This document shows positions 24,702-32,166 of a DNA stretch of 64,000 bases, in pieces. Both the position numbers and the translations under genes were made by a program. How positions within the stretch are numbered: the stretch's first letter is position 1; each line of letters starts with the position of its first letter. Under the pieces are notes generated by a model. The model ran no database searches. It worked only from the letters and a program-made list of their open reading frames with translations, and was not told the origin of the DNA. Origin of the DNA: Niallia taxi (GTDB taxonomy: Bacteria; Bacillota; Bacilli; Bacillales; Cytobacillaceae); the NCBI RefSeq assembly GCF_004005475.1, contig NZ_RZTZ01000008.1, positions 124,001 to 188,000 of the forward strand, given 5' to 3'.

Positions 24702-25420
24702 AGCAGACTAAATATGTTTTGTCAGGCGGTTTAGCTTTTGCTGAGGAAAAGGACATGAAGCAATTACGAAAGCTTTCTAATGATGGCTGGCATGTTAGTG
24801 GGTTTAAATTTATGGGGTATACCTTAAAAAAAGGTGAAAGTGCTGATTATATATATAGTGTAGATTACCGTTCATTAAAGGATATGGAGGGCGAGGAGTA
24901 TTTTGAATTTTTTGCTTCCTCAGGCTGGACACATATTTCATCACAAGATAACATCCACCTTTTTCGAGCATCACCTGGTACAAAGCCTATTTACAGTGAT
25001 CGAGAGACTACGGCTGAAAAGCATGTGAACTCCATAAAATCAATGAGATGGCTCGTAATTTCAATGGTTTTCCTGACAGTATTCGCTTGTCTAGGAGCAC
25101 TTATAAGCACAGGCACAATACAAATGATATTTAATATACTTGCTGTCGTATTCCTCATTGTCGCCATTCCCGCCTCTTGGACATTGATTGCCACATACAG
25201 TAATAAATGGAAAGCAGAAGGAAGAAAAGGCTTAGTAACATTGGTGAAGGCTTTACCAATTATATTTCTTCTTTTCGTTGTGTTAGTAATTTTCCAAGTG
25301 TTTGAAAGTATAAGTTATTCTGTTTCTATATTAGCTGCTATGCTAATAGGTGGTATTGTCGCACCAATGATTATTTGGGTTATAATGTCGTTATATATAA
25401 GGGTACGAGGAAATAATTAG
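24698..25420 (+). CDS. DUF2812 domain-containing membrane protein
   Basis: 240 residues. Residues 1-100 form the soluble DUF2812 domain (KQLRKLSNDGWHVSGFKFMGYTLKKGESADYIYSVDYR and FEFFASSGWTHISSQDNIHLFRA); residues 118-235 hold four hydrophobic segments in two pairs. DUF2812 proteins are typically encoded directly after PadR-type repressors, as here with a 4-bp overlap. Function unknown; possibly envelope stress or transport related. Confidence 0.88.
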   Translation: MKQTKYVLSGGLAFAEEKDMKQLRKLSNDGWHVSGFKFMGYTLKKGESADYIYSVDYRSLKDMEGEEYFEFFASSGWTHISSQDNIHLFRASPGTKPIYSDRETTAEKHVNSIKSMRWLVISMVFLTVFACLGALISTGTIQMIFNILAVVFLIVAIPASWTLIATYSNKWKAEGRKGLVTLVKALPIIFLLFVVLVIFQVFESISYSVSILAAMLIGGIVAPMIIWVIMSLYIRVRGNN

Positions 25421-25435
25421 GCAATGAAATATTTG

Positions 25436-25478
25436 CTGCAAAGGGCTTTCTTTCATCAAGGAAGCCTTATTTTTATGA
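25436..25478 (+). terminator. Terminator of the padR operon
   Basis: AAGGGCTTTC pairs imperfectly with GGAAGCCTT, followed by a T-rich run. Confidence 0.65.
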
Positions 25479-25589
25479 AGAAAGTGAAAAGCTCTTGCTA
25501 TTCTTTGTATGCCAGCTTAATCTCTAACCTATTTGTCCTACTAAAAAAGGAGATACAATTAATTAATACGATAAGTTTCATTAACGGGT

Positions 25590-25632
25590 AAGAGCATTGA
25601 TTCCAAACTGGAATCATGCTCTTTTGGGGTTA
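25590..25632 (+). terminator. Orphan hairpin in a 350-bp gap
   Basis: AAGAGCATTGATTCC pairs with GGAATCATGCTCTT around AAACT, followed by TT/G. No gene ends immediately before it; the gap otherwise shows nothing coding. Confidence 0.5.
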
Positions 25633-25773
25633 AGTATCATGTCCTCAATTGTTCCATTTGCAGTTGTATGTCCTTATACAAATAGGGGATTCAGGTAAAC
25701 AATATATCTTAATATGATTAAAAGCTAGTACAAAGGGTAATATACCTCTATAACAAATAATGAGGTGATGGAA

Positions 25774-26262
25774 ATGTCTAACATGATAAAACAAGAAGAG
25801 CTTGAAACATTAAGAGAGTTAATCAAGGATATAGACACGGCCATGCTAACGACCGTAACAAAAGAAGGGCTTGTGTCTCGCCCAATGAAAACGCAGGAAG
25901 TCGAGTTTGATGGAGACTTATGGTTTTTCACTAAAAAAGAGACAGATAAATATGAAGAAATTTTACATGATCAAGATGTGAATGTCGCTTACGCAGGTAA
26001 ATCCTATGTTTCTGTCCGAGGAAGAGCAGAAATCGTGGAGGATTTAAACAAGAAAAAGGAACTTTGGAGCAAAGCATATGAGAAAATTATGCAAACCTCC
26101 TATGATGATCCAAGTGTTGTTTTGATTAAGATCAAAGCAGAAGCAGCCGAATATTGGGAAACGGGTAATTTAACAAAGAAAATGGCTTTCTTCTATAAAC
26201 GCATGACAGGACAAAGCTCTGATTCGACTGATGTTAATGAAACAGTTGAATTGAAAAATTAA
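25774..26262 (+). CDS. General stress protein, pyridoxamine 5'-phosphate oxidase-like split-barrel
   Basis: 162 residues from ATG 25774, placed correctly behind GAGGTGAT; GTG 25765 and ATG 25768 overlap that site. The fold is clear from LRELIKDIDTAMLTTVTKEGLVSRPMKTQEVEFDGDLWFFTKKETDKYEEI and NVAYAGKSYVSVRGRAEIVED, typical of the YdaG/GS26 group of flavin-binding general stress proteins. The C-terminal AEYWETGN block is also conserved. Likely cytoplasmic; biochemical activity undefined. Own terminator follows. Confidence 0.9.
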   Translation: MSNMIKQEELETLRELIKDIDTAMLTTVTKEGLVSRPMKTQEVEFDGDLWFFTKKETDKYEEILHDQDVNVAYAGKSYVSVRGRAEIVEDLNKKKELWSKAYEKIMQTSYDDPSVVLIKIKAEAAEYWETGNLTKKMAFFYKRMTGQSSDSTDVNETVELKN

Positions 26263-26265
26263 TAA

Positions 26266-26304
26266 TAAAATGGATTGTCTGATTAATGGACAATCCATTT
26301 TTTG
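26266..26304 (+). terminator. Terminator of the stress-protein gene
   Basis: AAAATGGATTGTC pairs with GACAATCCATTTTTT around TGATTAATG. Confidence 0.9.
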
Positions 26305-26376
26305 TGCGAAATGTAATATATATATGGAATAAAGTTATATATATGTTACTATATGAGTAAGGAGGGATTTACTTAT

Positions 26377-26586
26377 TTGGAAAATAAAGTGAAAATTTCT
26401 CGTCTTCAAGTTAATTTAACACAGCAGCAGCTGGCTGAAAAGATCAATGTAACCCGTCAAACAATTAGTTTAATTGAGAAGGGAAAATATAATCTATCCT
26501 TAAAGTTATGTATAGATATTTGTCGTGCAGTTAATAAAACGCTAGATGATGTATTTTGGCCAGAAAAGGAGGGAAATGTTGAATGA
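26377..26586 (+). CDS. XRE family helix-turn-helix regulator (short)
   Basis: 69 residues from TTG 26377, which has AAGGAGGG at 26359-26366; the ATG at 26353 would put that ribosome site inside the gene. The HTH reads ISRLQVNLTQQQLAEKINVTRQTISLIEKGKYNLSLKLCIDICRAVNKTLDDVFW, a complete Cro/CI-type domain with almost nothing else, as in the YvaO/YozG-like small regulators. It overlaps the following membrane-protein gene by 4 bp, a common pairing. Confidence 0.9.
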   Translation: MENKVKISRLQVNLTQQQLAEKINVTRQTISLIEKGKYNLSLKLCIDICRAVNKTLDDVFWPEKEGNVE

Positions 26587-27008
26587 AAATGATTAAAGAT
26601 GAACGCTTAAAAATTCAAAATCTAAAAAACATCCGCATTGCCTACATCATTCAAACCGCTGGTATACTAGCCATTTTAGGGTATGAGCTAGTAATTAAAG
26701 GCTTTGACGAAATGATGGATAATCCCTTATGGTTTGTGTTTATGATTTCAACAATTGTCTCAGCCTATTTATCAATGAGTATTAGTGCAGACCATGAGAG
26801 CACCAAGAAAAACCCAAAAAAGAGCTTATGGATTTCCATTGCTGTGCTCTCCTTAATTACGGCAATTTTTATCCTGGTAGTGTCCCTTACAGATGGAATA
26901 AACATGGGGTTAATGATTGGTGGAATTATATTTATTTGTGGTATTGCTCCGATTATATATTTATATTATTTACGAGTAAAACGAAACGAGGATATTACGG
27001 AAGAATGA
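26583..27008 (+). CDS. Four-helix membrane protein coupled to the XRE regulator
   Basis: 141 residues with four hydrophobic segments (about residues 20-40, 49-67, 83-103 and 108-128) and charged ends. The start overlaps the HTH gene stop (ATGA), so translation is coupled. Such membrane partners of small XRE proteins are common in Bacillaceae and may sense envelope state; no enzymatic motif is visible. Confidence 0.85.
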   Translation: MKMIKDERLKIQNLKNIRIAYIIQTAGILAILGYELVIKGFDEMMDNPLWFVFMISTIVSAYLSMSISADHESTKKNPKKSLWISIAVLSLITAIFILVVSLTDGINMGLMIGGIIFICGIAPIIYLYYLRVKRNEDITEE

Positions 27009-27158
27009 ATAAGTTTTACTTAATGTTTTAGGGGCAGGGATGAAAAGTCTATGCTCTTTTTTGTTATGCTCTTCTTATCAGCATGCTTGTATGTTGAAAC
27101 ATTTCTCGGACTTATCCGTAATAAGTTAAGAGGTTACCTGTTTACAGGAGGTAGAAAA

Positions 27159-27416
27159 GTGAAAAGAAGAAAACTTACTGGTTTAGTAATAGTTCAATTA
27201 ATTATCGGAACACTGGTTTTATTTGGTAGTATTTATAGTTCTGTTACAGAAAACTTCAGCTTACAACCGCTTGTATTTATCCTTTTAAGTGCATGGTTAA
27301 TTATTATTGGGGTGAAGGAATATAAACGAACGAAGAAGCTGGGGTGGGGAATCCTTTATTTAGGCAGTTCGCTTTTTGTTTTTTATGTTGGTGTGGAAGG
27401 TATTTTAATGAAGTAA
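27159..27416 (+). CDS. DUF3953-like small membrane protein
   Basis: 85 residues from GTG 27159, which has a strong ACAGGAGG site 7 bases upstream; the longer frame from ATG 27051 lacks one. Three hydrophobic segments: LTGLVIVQLIIGTLVLFGSIY, FILLSAWLIIIGVKEY and GILYLGSSLFVFYVGV. Length and the LIIIGVKEYKRTKK motif recall the YczI/DUF3953 family. Function unknown. Confidence 0.75.
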   Translation: MKRRKLTGLVIVQLIIGTLVLFGSIYSSVTENFSLQPLVFILLSAWLIIIGVKEYKRTKKLGWGILYLGSSLFVFYVGVEGILMK

Positions 27417-27461
27417 TTTAACGTCAAATTAGGGATTACAAAAAAATTACTATAATATTGA

Positions 27462-27498
27462 TGAAAACGGATGAAGCTCATTTCATCCGTTTTTATGC
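27462..27498. terminator. Terminator between convergent genes
   Basis: AAACGGATGAA pairs with TTTCATCCGTTTTT, loop GCTC. It can end the plus-strand gene and may also serve the converging Crp/Fnr gene. Confidence 0.85.
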
Positions 27499-27515
27499 AT
27501 CACTGTATCATTTAC

Positions 27516-28175
27516 TCACAAAAGCTGAAATGTATTACGAGAAAATGTAATTAACCCATCATCCTGCATGCGACTGAGTTCTCTTGATAATGCACTTCTG
27601 TCCACGATTAAATAATTGGCTAGCTCCTCTCGGGAAAAAGGAATCGTAAAGTGCTGGGTATCACTTTTTTGTGATTGCAAATGTAAATAATGCAGAATTT
27701 TGTTGCGGAGATTTTTATGGGAAACAATGTCTAATTTATGATATAACTCTTGGTTTTTTTGTAATAGCAGTGTAAAAAGGTTTTCGATAATTCGTGCTCG
27801 TAACGCACAAATGACTTTATTAGGCTGAACGATATTTTCTTTATGAAAAAAGAGAATTTCGCAGTCAGTTGCCGCAGTTACATCATACTCCACTCCAGTT
27901 TGAGTGAATTGAAGAGCTGTCTCGCCAACAATATCCCCTGCGCTTAATTCAGTGAAAATAAACGTTGATCCTGTAATATCCTCACTGCTTAAGAAGATAG
28001 TCCCTGTCAGAACGATTCCAAAGGTCGGAAGAGGGGCTGCTTTACTAAAAATAATCTCCCTTTTTTGATATTTTTTTGTATATCCCTTTAAGCAATGGAT
28101 AGATTCCCTGATTTCTTCCTCAGAAAAACCGTTAAATAAATCGATGTTTTGTAAGATTTCAAATGAATTTTGCAA
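27516..28175 (-). CDS. Crp/Fnr family transcriptional regulator
   Basis: 219 residues from TTG 28175, chosen because AGAGGTGAG lies just upstream; a longer frame to 28235 has no ribosome site. Cyclic-nucleotide-like domain: FGIVLTGTIFLSSEDITGSTFIFTELSAGDIVGETALQF. Long C-helix about 120-150; HTH: FSREELANYLIVDRSALSRELSRMQDDGLI. No N-terminal Cys cluster for an FeS cluster is visible. It is divergent from a cupin/methyltransferase operon, with a Fur-like box and a perfect palindrome GTTGCCTAGGCAAC in the shared region, so it probably controls that operon. Confidence 0.9.
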   Translation of the reverse strand: MQNSFEILQNIDLFNGFSEEEIRESIHCLKGYTKKYQKREIIFSKAAPLPTFGIVLTGTIFLSSEDITGSTFIFTELSAGDIVGETALQFTQTGVEYDVTAATDCEILFFHKENIVQPNKVICALRARIIENLFTLLLQKNQELYHKLDIVSHKNLRNKILHYLHLQSQKSDTQHFTIPFSREELANYLIVDRSALSRELSRMQDDGLITFSRNTFQLL

Positions 28176-28189
28176 AAGTCTCACCTCTT

Positions 28190-28203
28190 GTTGCCTAGGC
28201 AAC
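28190..28203. promoter_or_regulatory. Perfect palindrome in the 5' leader of the Crp/Fnr gene
   Basis: GTTGCCTAGGCAAC is a 14-bp perfect palindrome 15 bp before the start of the regulator gene. It looks like an operator; the sequence resembles MarR-type sites more than Fnr sites. No MarR gene is nearby. Confidence 0.5.
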
Positions 28204-28240
28204 CGAAATTTACTATTCCGTCTGTTATACTCCAATTAAT

Positions 28241-28255
28241 TGATAAAGATTATCA
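28241..28255. promoter_or_regulatory. Fur-box-like site between the Crp/Fnr gene and the cupin operon
   Basis: TGATAAAGATTATCA matches the 7-1-7 Fur consensus TGATAATNATTATCA at 14 of 15 positions counting the N. It lies in the divergent intergenic region, so iron could control either or both units. Confidence 0.6.
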
Positions 28256-28327
28256 TTATTGGTTGATATCATTATAGCTAATTACCTGAAATATTCAATA
28301 CATTCTTTGTAATAGAAGGGGGAACAA

Positions 28328-28657
28328 ATGAATTTTCCGATAGAACAGGTATTTTCGTTAAGTGCTGCCATAGCTTATCGTCATAACCAAATAACGAGCA
28401 CTGTATTAATAAGTGAAAATAATACCAATATTGTGATGTATGCAATGGATTCAGAAGAAAGCATCAGCAGTGAATCCTCACCAAATAGGAAAATGGTGTT
28501 TGTATTAGATGGGAGCTTAAATATAACTATTAACCAAACTTCCTATGCTTTACATATAGGAGATTCATTCATCATAGATAAAAACACGCAGCATGCAATT
28601 GAGGCACTTGAAAGATGTAAGTTCGTCCAAATCAATTATAACAATAAGGAGATTTAA
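28328..28657 (+). CDS. Small cupin domain protein
   Basis: 109 residues. The single cupin barrel shows KMVFVLDGSLNITINQTSYALHIGDSFIIDKNTQHAIEAL, with the second cupin motif intact (His in TQHAI) while the first motif lacks the usual His pair, so metal binding is doubtful. Probably a ligand-sensing or small-molecule-binding protein. AGGGGGAA precedes the ATG. It is followed after one base by another cupin gene. Confidence 0.8.
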   Translation: MNFPIEQVFSLSAAIAYRHNQITSTVLISENNTNIVMYAMDSEESISSESSPNRKMVFVLDGSLNITINQTSYALHIGDSFIIDKNTQHAIEALERCKFVQINYNNKEI

Positions 28658-28658
28658 C

Positions 28659-29009
28659 ATGGGAGCAGACAGCTTAATAAAAAAAATACCACATTCACAA
28701 GTAATTAAATTGGAGGATATGGTTGCAGTTGATGCCAATCAAGTTTCGAGTATGACATTAGTACAAAGACCTTCTATCGGAATGACCTTATTTTCCTTAG
28801 GTGAAGGGGAAGGGATAAAAATGCATACATCACCAGGAGATGCTATGGTGCAAATACTGTCTGGCATTGCAGAGATTATAATTGGTGAGGAAAAACACCT
28901 TGTTCATGGAGGCGAAACCATAATTTTACCAGCAAATATACCACATGCATTACATGCGATCAAATCGTTTCAAATGCTGTTAATTGTTGTGAAACCAGAC
29001 AAACAATAA
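28659..29009 (+). CDS. Cupin domain-containing protein
   Basis: 116 residues from ATG 28659, which has AAGGAGA in the end of the preceding gene; upstream in-frame codons overlap that gene and are rejected. Full cupin motifs: GEGIKMHTSPGDAMVQILSGIAEI (His, and Asp/Met in place of the usual residues) and GGETIILPANIPHALHAI. Such proteins often occur with oxygen- or redox-responsive regulators. Forms an operon with the first cupin and the methyltransferase. Confidence 0.85.
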   Translation: MGADSLIKKIPHSQVIKLEDMVAVDANQVSSMTLVQRPSIGMTLFSLGEGEGIKMHTSPGDAMVQILSGIAEIIIGEEKHLVHGGETIILPANIPHALHAIKSFQMLLIVVKPDKQ

Positions 29010-29024
29010 GAGAGGTGCAGCAAT

Positions 29025-29780
29025 ATGGGGAAAAAGGAAGTTGGACATACCTTTTTAGCGAGATTAGGTAAAAAGCGATTAAGACCAGGCGGAATTGCAG
29101 CAACCAATTGGTTAATAAAAGAAGCTAACTTAACGAACAAATCAAAAGTATTAGAAGTAGCTTGCAATATGTGTACAACCTCGATTGAACTTGCAGAAAC
29201 ATACAAGTGTCACATAACAGCTGTTGATATGGATACAAAAGCATTAGAAAAGGGAAAAAAGAATATCGAAAAAGCGCAGCTTCAAAACTATATCACTGTG
29301 CAGCAAGGGAATGCTATGAATCTTCCCTTTGCAGACAATACATTTGATGTAGTATTTAATGAAGCAATGCTAACAATGTTTAATGAATCAGCAAAAAAGA
29401 AAGCAATTTCCGAATATTATCGTGTCTTAAAACCAGGAGGAGTACTATTAACTCATGATATTATGCTGACAAAAGGTACACCGCAAACACTAGTGAATAC
29501 ATTAAGAGACATCATTCATGTTAATGTCTCCCCACTGCCGCAGGACGAATGGATGCATACATTTAAAGCAATCGGCTTTAATGAAGTAAAAACAAACTCT
29601 GGAGCCATGTCGTTGATGAACCCTAAAGGAATGATCCGAGATGAAGGATTTCTTGGCATGCTAACGATTATTAAAAATGGACTGAAAAAGGAAAACAGAC
29701 AAACGTTTAAAAGCATGTTCAAGTTTTTTAACCAGTCAGGTAAAAGCTTAAACTATATTGTTGTTTGCAGTAAAAAGTAG
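29025..29780 (+). CDS. Class I SAM-dependent methyltransferase
   Basis: 251 residues. SAM motif I reads SKVLEVACNMCTTSIELAE, where the usual GxGxG loop is replaced by ACNMC, an unusual variant that still keeps the E-V-A-C start. Motif post-I is ITAVDMDTKAL, and motif II/III region is LPFADNTFDVVFNEAML and YRVLKPGGVLLTHD. C-terminal residues 200-251 are basic. Substrate unknown; the presence of two Cys at the SAM loop is worth noting for redox control. AGAGGTG precedes the ATG, 15 bp after the cupin. Confidence 0.86.
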   Translation: MGKKEVGHTFLARLGKKRLRPGGIAATNWLIKEANLTNKSKVLEVACNMCTTSIELAETYKCHITAVDMDTKALEKGKKNIEKAQLQNYITVQQGNAMNLPFADNTFDVVFNEAMLTMFNESAKKKAISEYYRVLKPGGVLLTHDIMLTKGTPQTLVNTLRDIIHVNVSPLPQDEWMHTFKAIGFNEVKTNSGAMSLMNPKGMIRDEGFLGMLTIIKNGLKKENRQTFKSMFKFFNQSGKSLNYIVVCSKK

Positions 29781-29802
29781 GTGACACTATATTTATGTAG
29801 TC

Positions 29803-29838
29803 ATAAAGCCAGTGATAGGAACATTCGCTGGCTTAGTT
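29803..29838. terminator. Terminator between the methyltransferase and a convergent lipoprotein gene
   Basis: AAGCCAG and CTGGCTT form the stem around a 15-base loop. Confidence 0.6.
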
Positions 29839-29857
29839 CAATCTAGTTAATAAACAA

Positions 29858-30220
29858 TTACTTCTCAATATGTATCTTGGATAATACCTGATTATTGATG
29901 TCATTATTTTCACCTTTTTCTTTAGCCCAAATACTAGCAAACAATTTTTTATCCGCGTTAAATTGCTCCTTAAGTTTTTCCAAACTTGAAATATCACCTG
30001 TAAACTCTGTGATATCATCAATAACAACTTCAACTGGTCCTTCATAGGAGGCCTCTAGAGACATATCGTCTGGATGTGTGCCTATAACGATGCTATCATC
30101 GTCAACCTCAAGAATTGTCCCACCATAATCTGCGCCGGTGATTATGGACTTTTCCGTGTTGTTACAGCCAATTAAAAGGAATATGAAAATTATTAATGAA
30201 AAAACGGCTATTTTTCTCAT
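29858..30220 (-). CDS. Small lipoprotein, DUF3221-like
   Basis: 120 residues on the minus strand behind GAAGGAGA. The signal peptide ends in the lipobox LIGC. The mature part GGTILEVDDDSIVIGTHPDD...VEVVIDDITEFTG has the OB-like layout of DUF3221 lipoproteins, common in Bacillus. Function unknown. Confidence 0.75.
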   Translation of the reverse strand: MRKIAVFSLIIFIFLLIGCNNTEKSIITGADYGGTILEVDDDSIVIGTHPDDMSLEASYEGPVEVVIDDITEFTGDISSLEKLKEQFNADKKLFASIWAKEKGENNDINNQVLSKIHIEK

Positions 30221-30380
30221 TTTTTGTCTCCTTCGTATCGTTTAAAGTTAATACGCAGGAGAGGTTAAAAGGTTTCAGCAAGTCTATAGAATTAAAAAAT
30301 AATACGGTGCATTAAATAAACGAAGAAGTATGTTTAATCGAGTTTCCACTTTGGTGGATTATAAGGGGATTTTGGCAAAG

Positions 30381-30425
30381 CAAAACCGGGAGAATCTGTT
30401 TATGAGGATTGTCCCGGTTTTTATT
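30381..30425. terminator. Bidirectional hairpin downstream of the BH0509-family gene
   Basis: AAACCGGGA pairs with TCCCGGTTT with an inner GAATC-like pairing; T-runs on both sides. Confidence 0.7.
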
Positions 30426-30438
30426 TTGCATATATTAT

Positions 30439-30585
30439 TTACATATAGTCATATTCTGAATCTACAAAATAGAGCCAGTGATAATATTCAATCTGGGAAT
30501 CTGTCATTTTTGAAATGTCATTTTCATTGAATTTTGTTTGCTCCATTAATTTCTGTACTTTGGAATTTCTTTCTACTCGGCTCAT
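30439..30585 (-). CDS. BH0509 family small protein
   Basis: 48 residues on the minus strand: begins MSRVERNSKVQKLMEQTKF, then FNENDISKMTDSQIEYYHW. A strong AAGGGAGG lies 7 bases before the ATG at 30585. The layout (basic MSR.ER start, then a short M-T-D-x-x-I-E-Y-Y block) matches the BH0509 family of tiny Bacillaceae proteins. A clear promoter and a cre-like site lie upstream and a hairpin downstream, so this is a real, separately transcribed gene despite its size. Confidence 0.82.
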   Translation of the reverse strand: MSRVERNSKVQKLMEQTKFNENDISKMTDSQIEYYHWLYFVDSEYDYM

Positions 30586-30629
30586 TTTAAATCCTCCCTT
30601 AAGTGTGAGAAGTAACGAATTGGTTGAGT

Positions 30630-30688
30630 TGAAAACGTTTTCCTTCTGTTCTTATCTTTATTATATATCTCAATATGAGATTAAACAA
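30630..30688 (-). promoter_or_regulatory. Promoter and cre-like site of the BH0509-family gene
   Basis: On the minus strand TTGTTT (complement of 30683-30688) and TATAAT (complement of 30660-30665) are 17 bp apart. Downstream of the start point lies GAAAACGTTTTC (in 30630-30643), which matches the cre consensus at 13 of 14 positions. Confidence 0.7.
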
Positions 30689-30852
30689 ATATTAAAATTA
30701 GATTGTTTTTCGAAAAATAATCAGAAATTGTTATTTATCTTTATTATGTAAAAGGGTATGAATCTTTTTTAACAGTCGCACGTAGTAAATTAGTGAGACA
30801 GTGGAAGAATAAGTAAAATGGTATCGGTGAATTCCACATAGGAGGAGTACAG

Positions 30853-30966
30853 ATGATCTGGATTACACTTGGAATTGTTATTATTTTAGGCGGATTTGGT
30901 TTATGGGGACAATTATCAAGAGCAAAATGGTTAGAGGAAAAATCTAAAAAAAGTAAGACGTCTTAA
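30853..30966 (+). CDS. 37-residue single-span membrane protein
   Basis: Starts MIWITLGIVIILGGFGLWGQ and ends in a basic tail rich in Lys/Ser. AGGAGG at 30841-30846 is well spaced before the ATG. One transmembrane helix (residues 2-19). Too short to assign a family, but the ribosome site and composition strongly suggest a real gene. Confidence 0.72.
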   Translation: MIWITLGIVIILGGFGLWGQLSRAKWLEEKSKKSKTS

Positions 30967-31043
30967 CAATATGATGAAACTATTTTTTTATACTGCAGCA
31001 ACTATCTGATCAGTAAAAAAACAATACTCAGTTACCTAATGAT

Positions 31044-31076
31044 CAAAAAAACCTCCATTGTTTGGAGGATCTATGT
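31044..31076 (-). terminator. Terminator reading leftward
   Basis: CCTCCA and TGGAGG form a stem; on the minus strand a run of seven T follows. It likely ends the DUF6366 transcript. Confidence 0.7.
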
Positions 31077-31176
31077 TTGGCTAAGATGGCAAGGAAATAA
31101 AAGTAAGCTGTACGCAAACAAGTCATAAACTAAATTCATTTTCCTAAAGCTCTATAAACGAATATCTAAAACAAAA

Positions 31177-31398
31177 TCAGCTAAAAAGTAATCGATAACC
31201 AAAATAGCCTAAAACAGCAACTACAATTAATATAATCATAAAGCCAGTTTCTTTCCAATTGCTGTTACCAGTAAAATCTACTGTGCTGCCATTGTTTGCT
31301 TTATCTATTGAATCCTTTAATGCTCCTGTCGGATTGTTTTTTAACTCTTGCTGACGTAGTTGCTCGCGTTTTTCTGCAGATGTTTGTTTACCAGTCAT
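31177..31398 (-). CDS. DUF6366 family small membrane protein
   Basis: 73 residues from the ATG at 31398, preceded by GGAGGTTCTTCCT; the longer frame has the ribosome site inside. The N terminus SAEKREQLRQQELKNNPTGALKDSIDKANNG is the conserved soluble part of the family, and residues 52-72 form one membrane helix. Function unknown; some members are phage-associated, but nothing phage-like is nearby. Confidence 0.78.
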   Translation of the reverse strand: MTGKQTSAEKREQLRQQELKNNPTGALKDSIDKANNGSTVDFTGNSNWKETGFMIILIVVAVLGYFGYRLLFS

Positions 31399-31586
31399 AG
31401 GAAGAACCTCCAATTTGTTTATTTTTTACATTATACAGTATATTTGGAAAAATGAACAAATTAATAATCTGCTATATCCATAGTTAATAAAATAAAATAG
31501 ATAGGCGGATCCTATTTGTAGATTTGAAAGAGGCTATATGGTTCCAGTCAGAATAATTAAATAATGTTTTTTTTAGGAGTGTTAAC

Positions 31587-32024
31587 TTGAAAAAAGTTCT
31601 AACAATTATAGTAGCGATAATCCTCGTTGGGGGAATTGGTATAATTATTTACAATGTTAATTTTAAAGATAAAGATTTTTATTCTGTTACAGAAATCAAC
31701 AATGATGCTATTACCTCCATTGAGGTCAATAAGTTAAGTGGTGATAGTGATCAACAGCAAGTGGTGAATATTACTAATCGTAAGGAAATCAGGAAAGTAA
31801 TGAGTGATTTTGCAGATGCAAAATGGGTGAGAGAGCCACAGTCGTTAAATCCTGATGAATATTATAGTGTTATTCTTAAGAACGAGAAAATTCCAAAAGC
31901 GGTATTGTTTGTTAATAGTAATGATTCTTTTTATGTCACAACATCTAAAGATGAAGGAAGTAATGCAAACTCCTTCATCCTTAAGGAGGATAAAATAATA
32001 GAGATTCAAAAATTATTTAAGTAA
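31587..32024 (+). CDS. Membrane-anchored extracytoplasmic protein of unknown function
   Basis: 145 residues, TTG start behind TTAGGAGT. One N-terminal signal anchor (VLTIIVAIILVGGIGIIIYNV) with no lipobox; the rest is extracellular and beta-rich: ITSIEVNKLSGDSDQQQVVNITNRKEIRKVMSDFADAKW, then YYSVILKN and DSFYVTTSKD. The layout resembles YhfM/DUF-type extracytoplasmic domains of Bacillus (compare the lipoprotein at 48605). A terminator follows. Confidence 0.75.
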   Translation: MKKVLTIIVAIILVGGIGIIIYNVNFKDKDFYSVTEINNDAITSIEVNKLSGDSDQQQVVNITNRKEIRKVMSDFADAKWVREPQSLNPDEYYSVILKNEKIPKAVLFVNSNDSFYVTTSKDEGSNANSFILKEDKIIEIQKLFK

Positions 32025-32091
32025 GGATGTTACTTTAAAAACGAGAAATTGTTTAGCTAGTAACTAACCGTTTAAAGGCTAAATAAACAAG

Positions 32092-32128
32092 GAAAAACCA
32101 AGAAGTTAATTTTCTTGGTTTTTGTTAT
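32092..32128 (+). terminator. Terminator of the preceding gene
   Basis: AAAAACCAAGAA pairs with TTCTTGGTTTTT around GTTAAT. Confidence 0.9.
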
Positions 32129-32166
32129 ACTTATAACTATCAATAACCTTTAGAATGGTGATAGTA

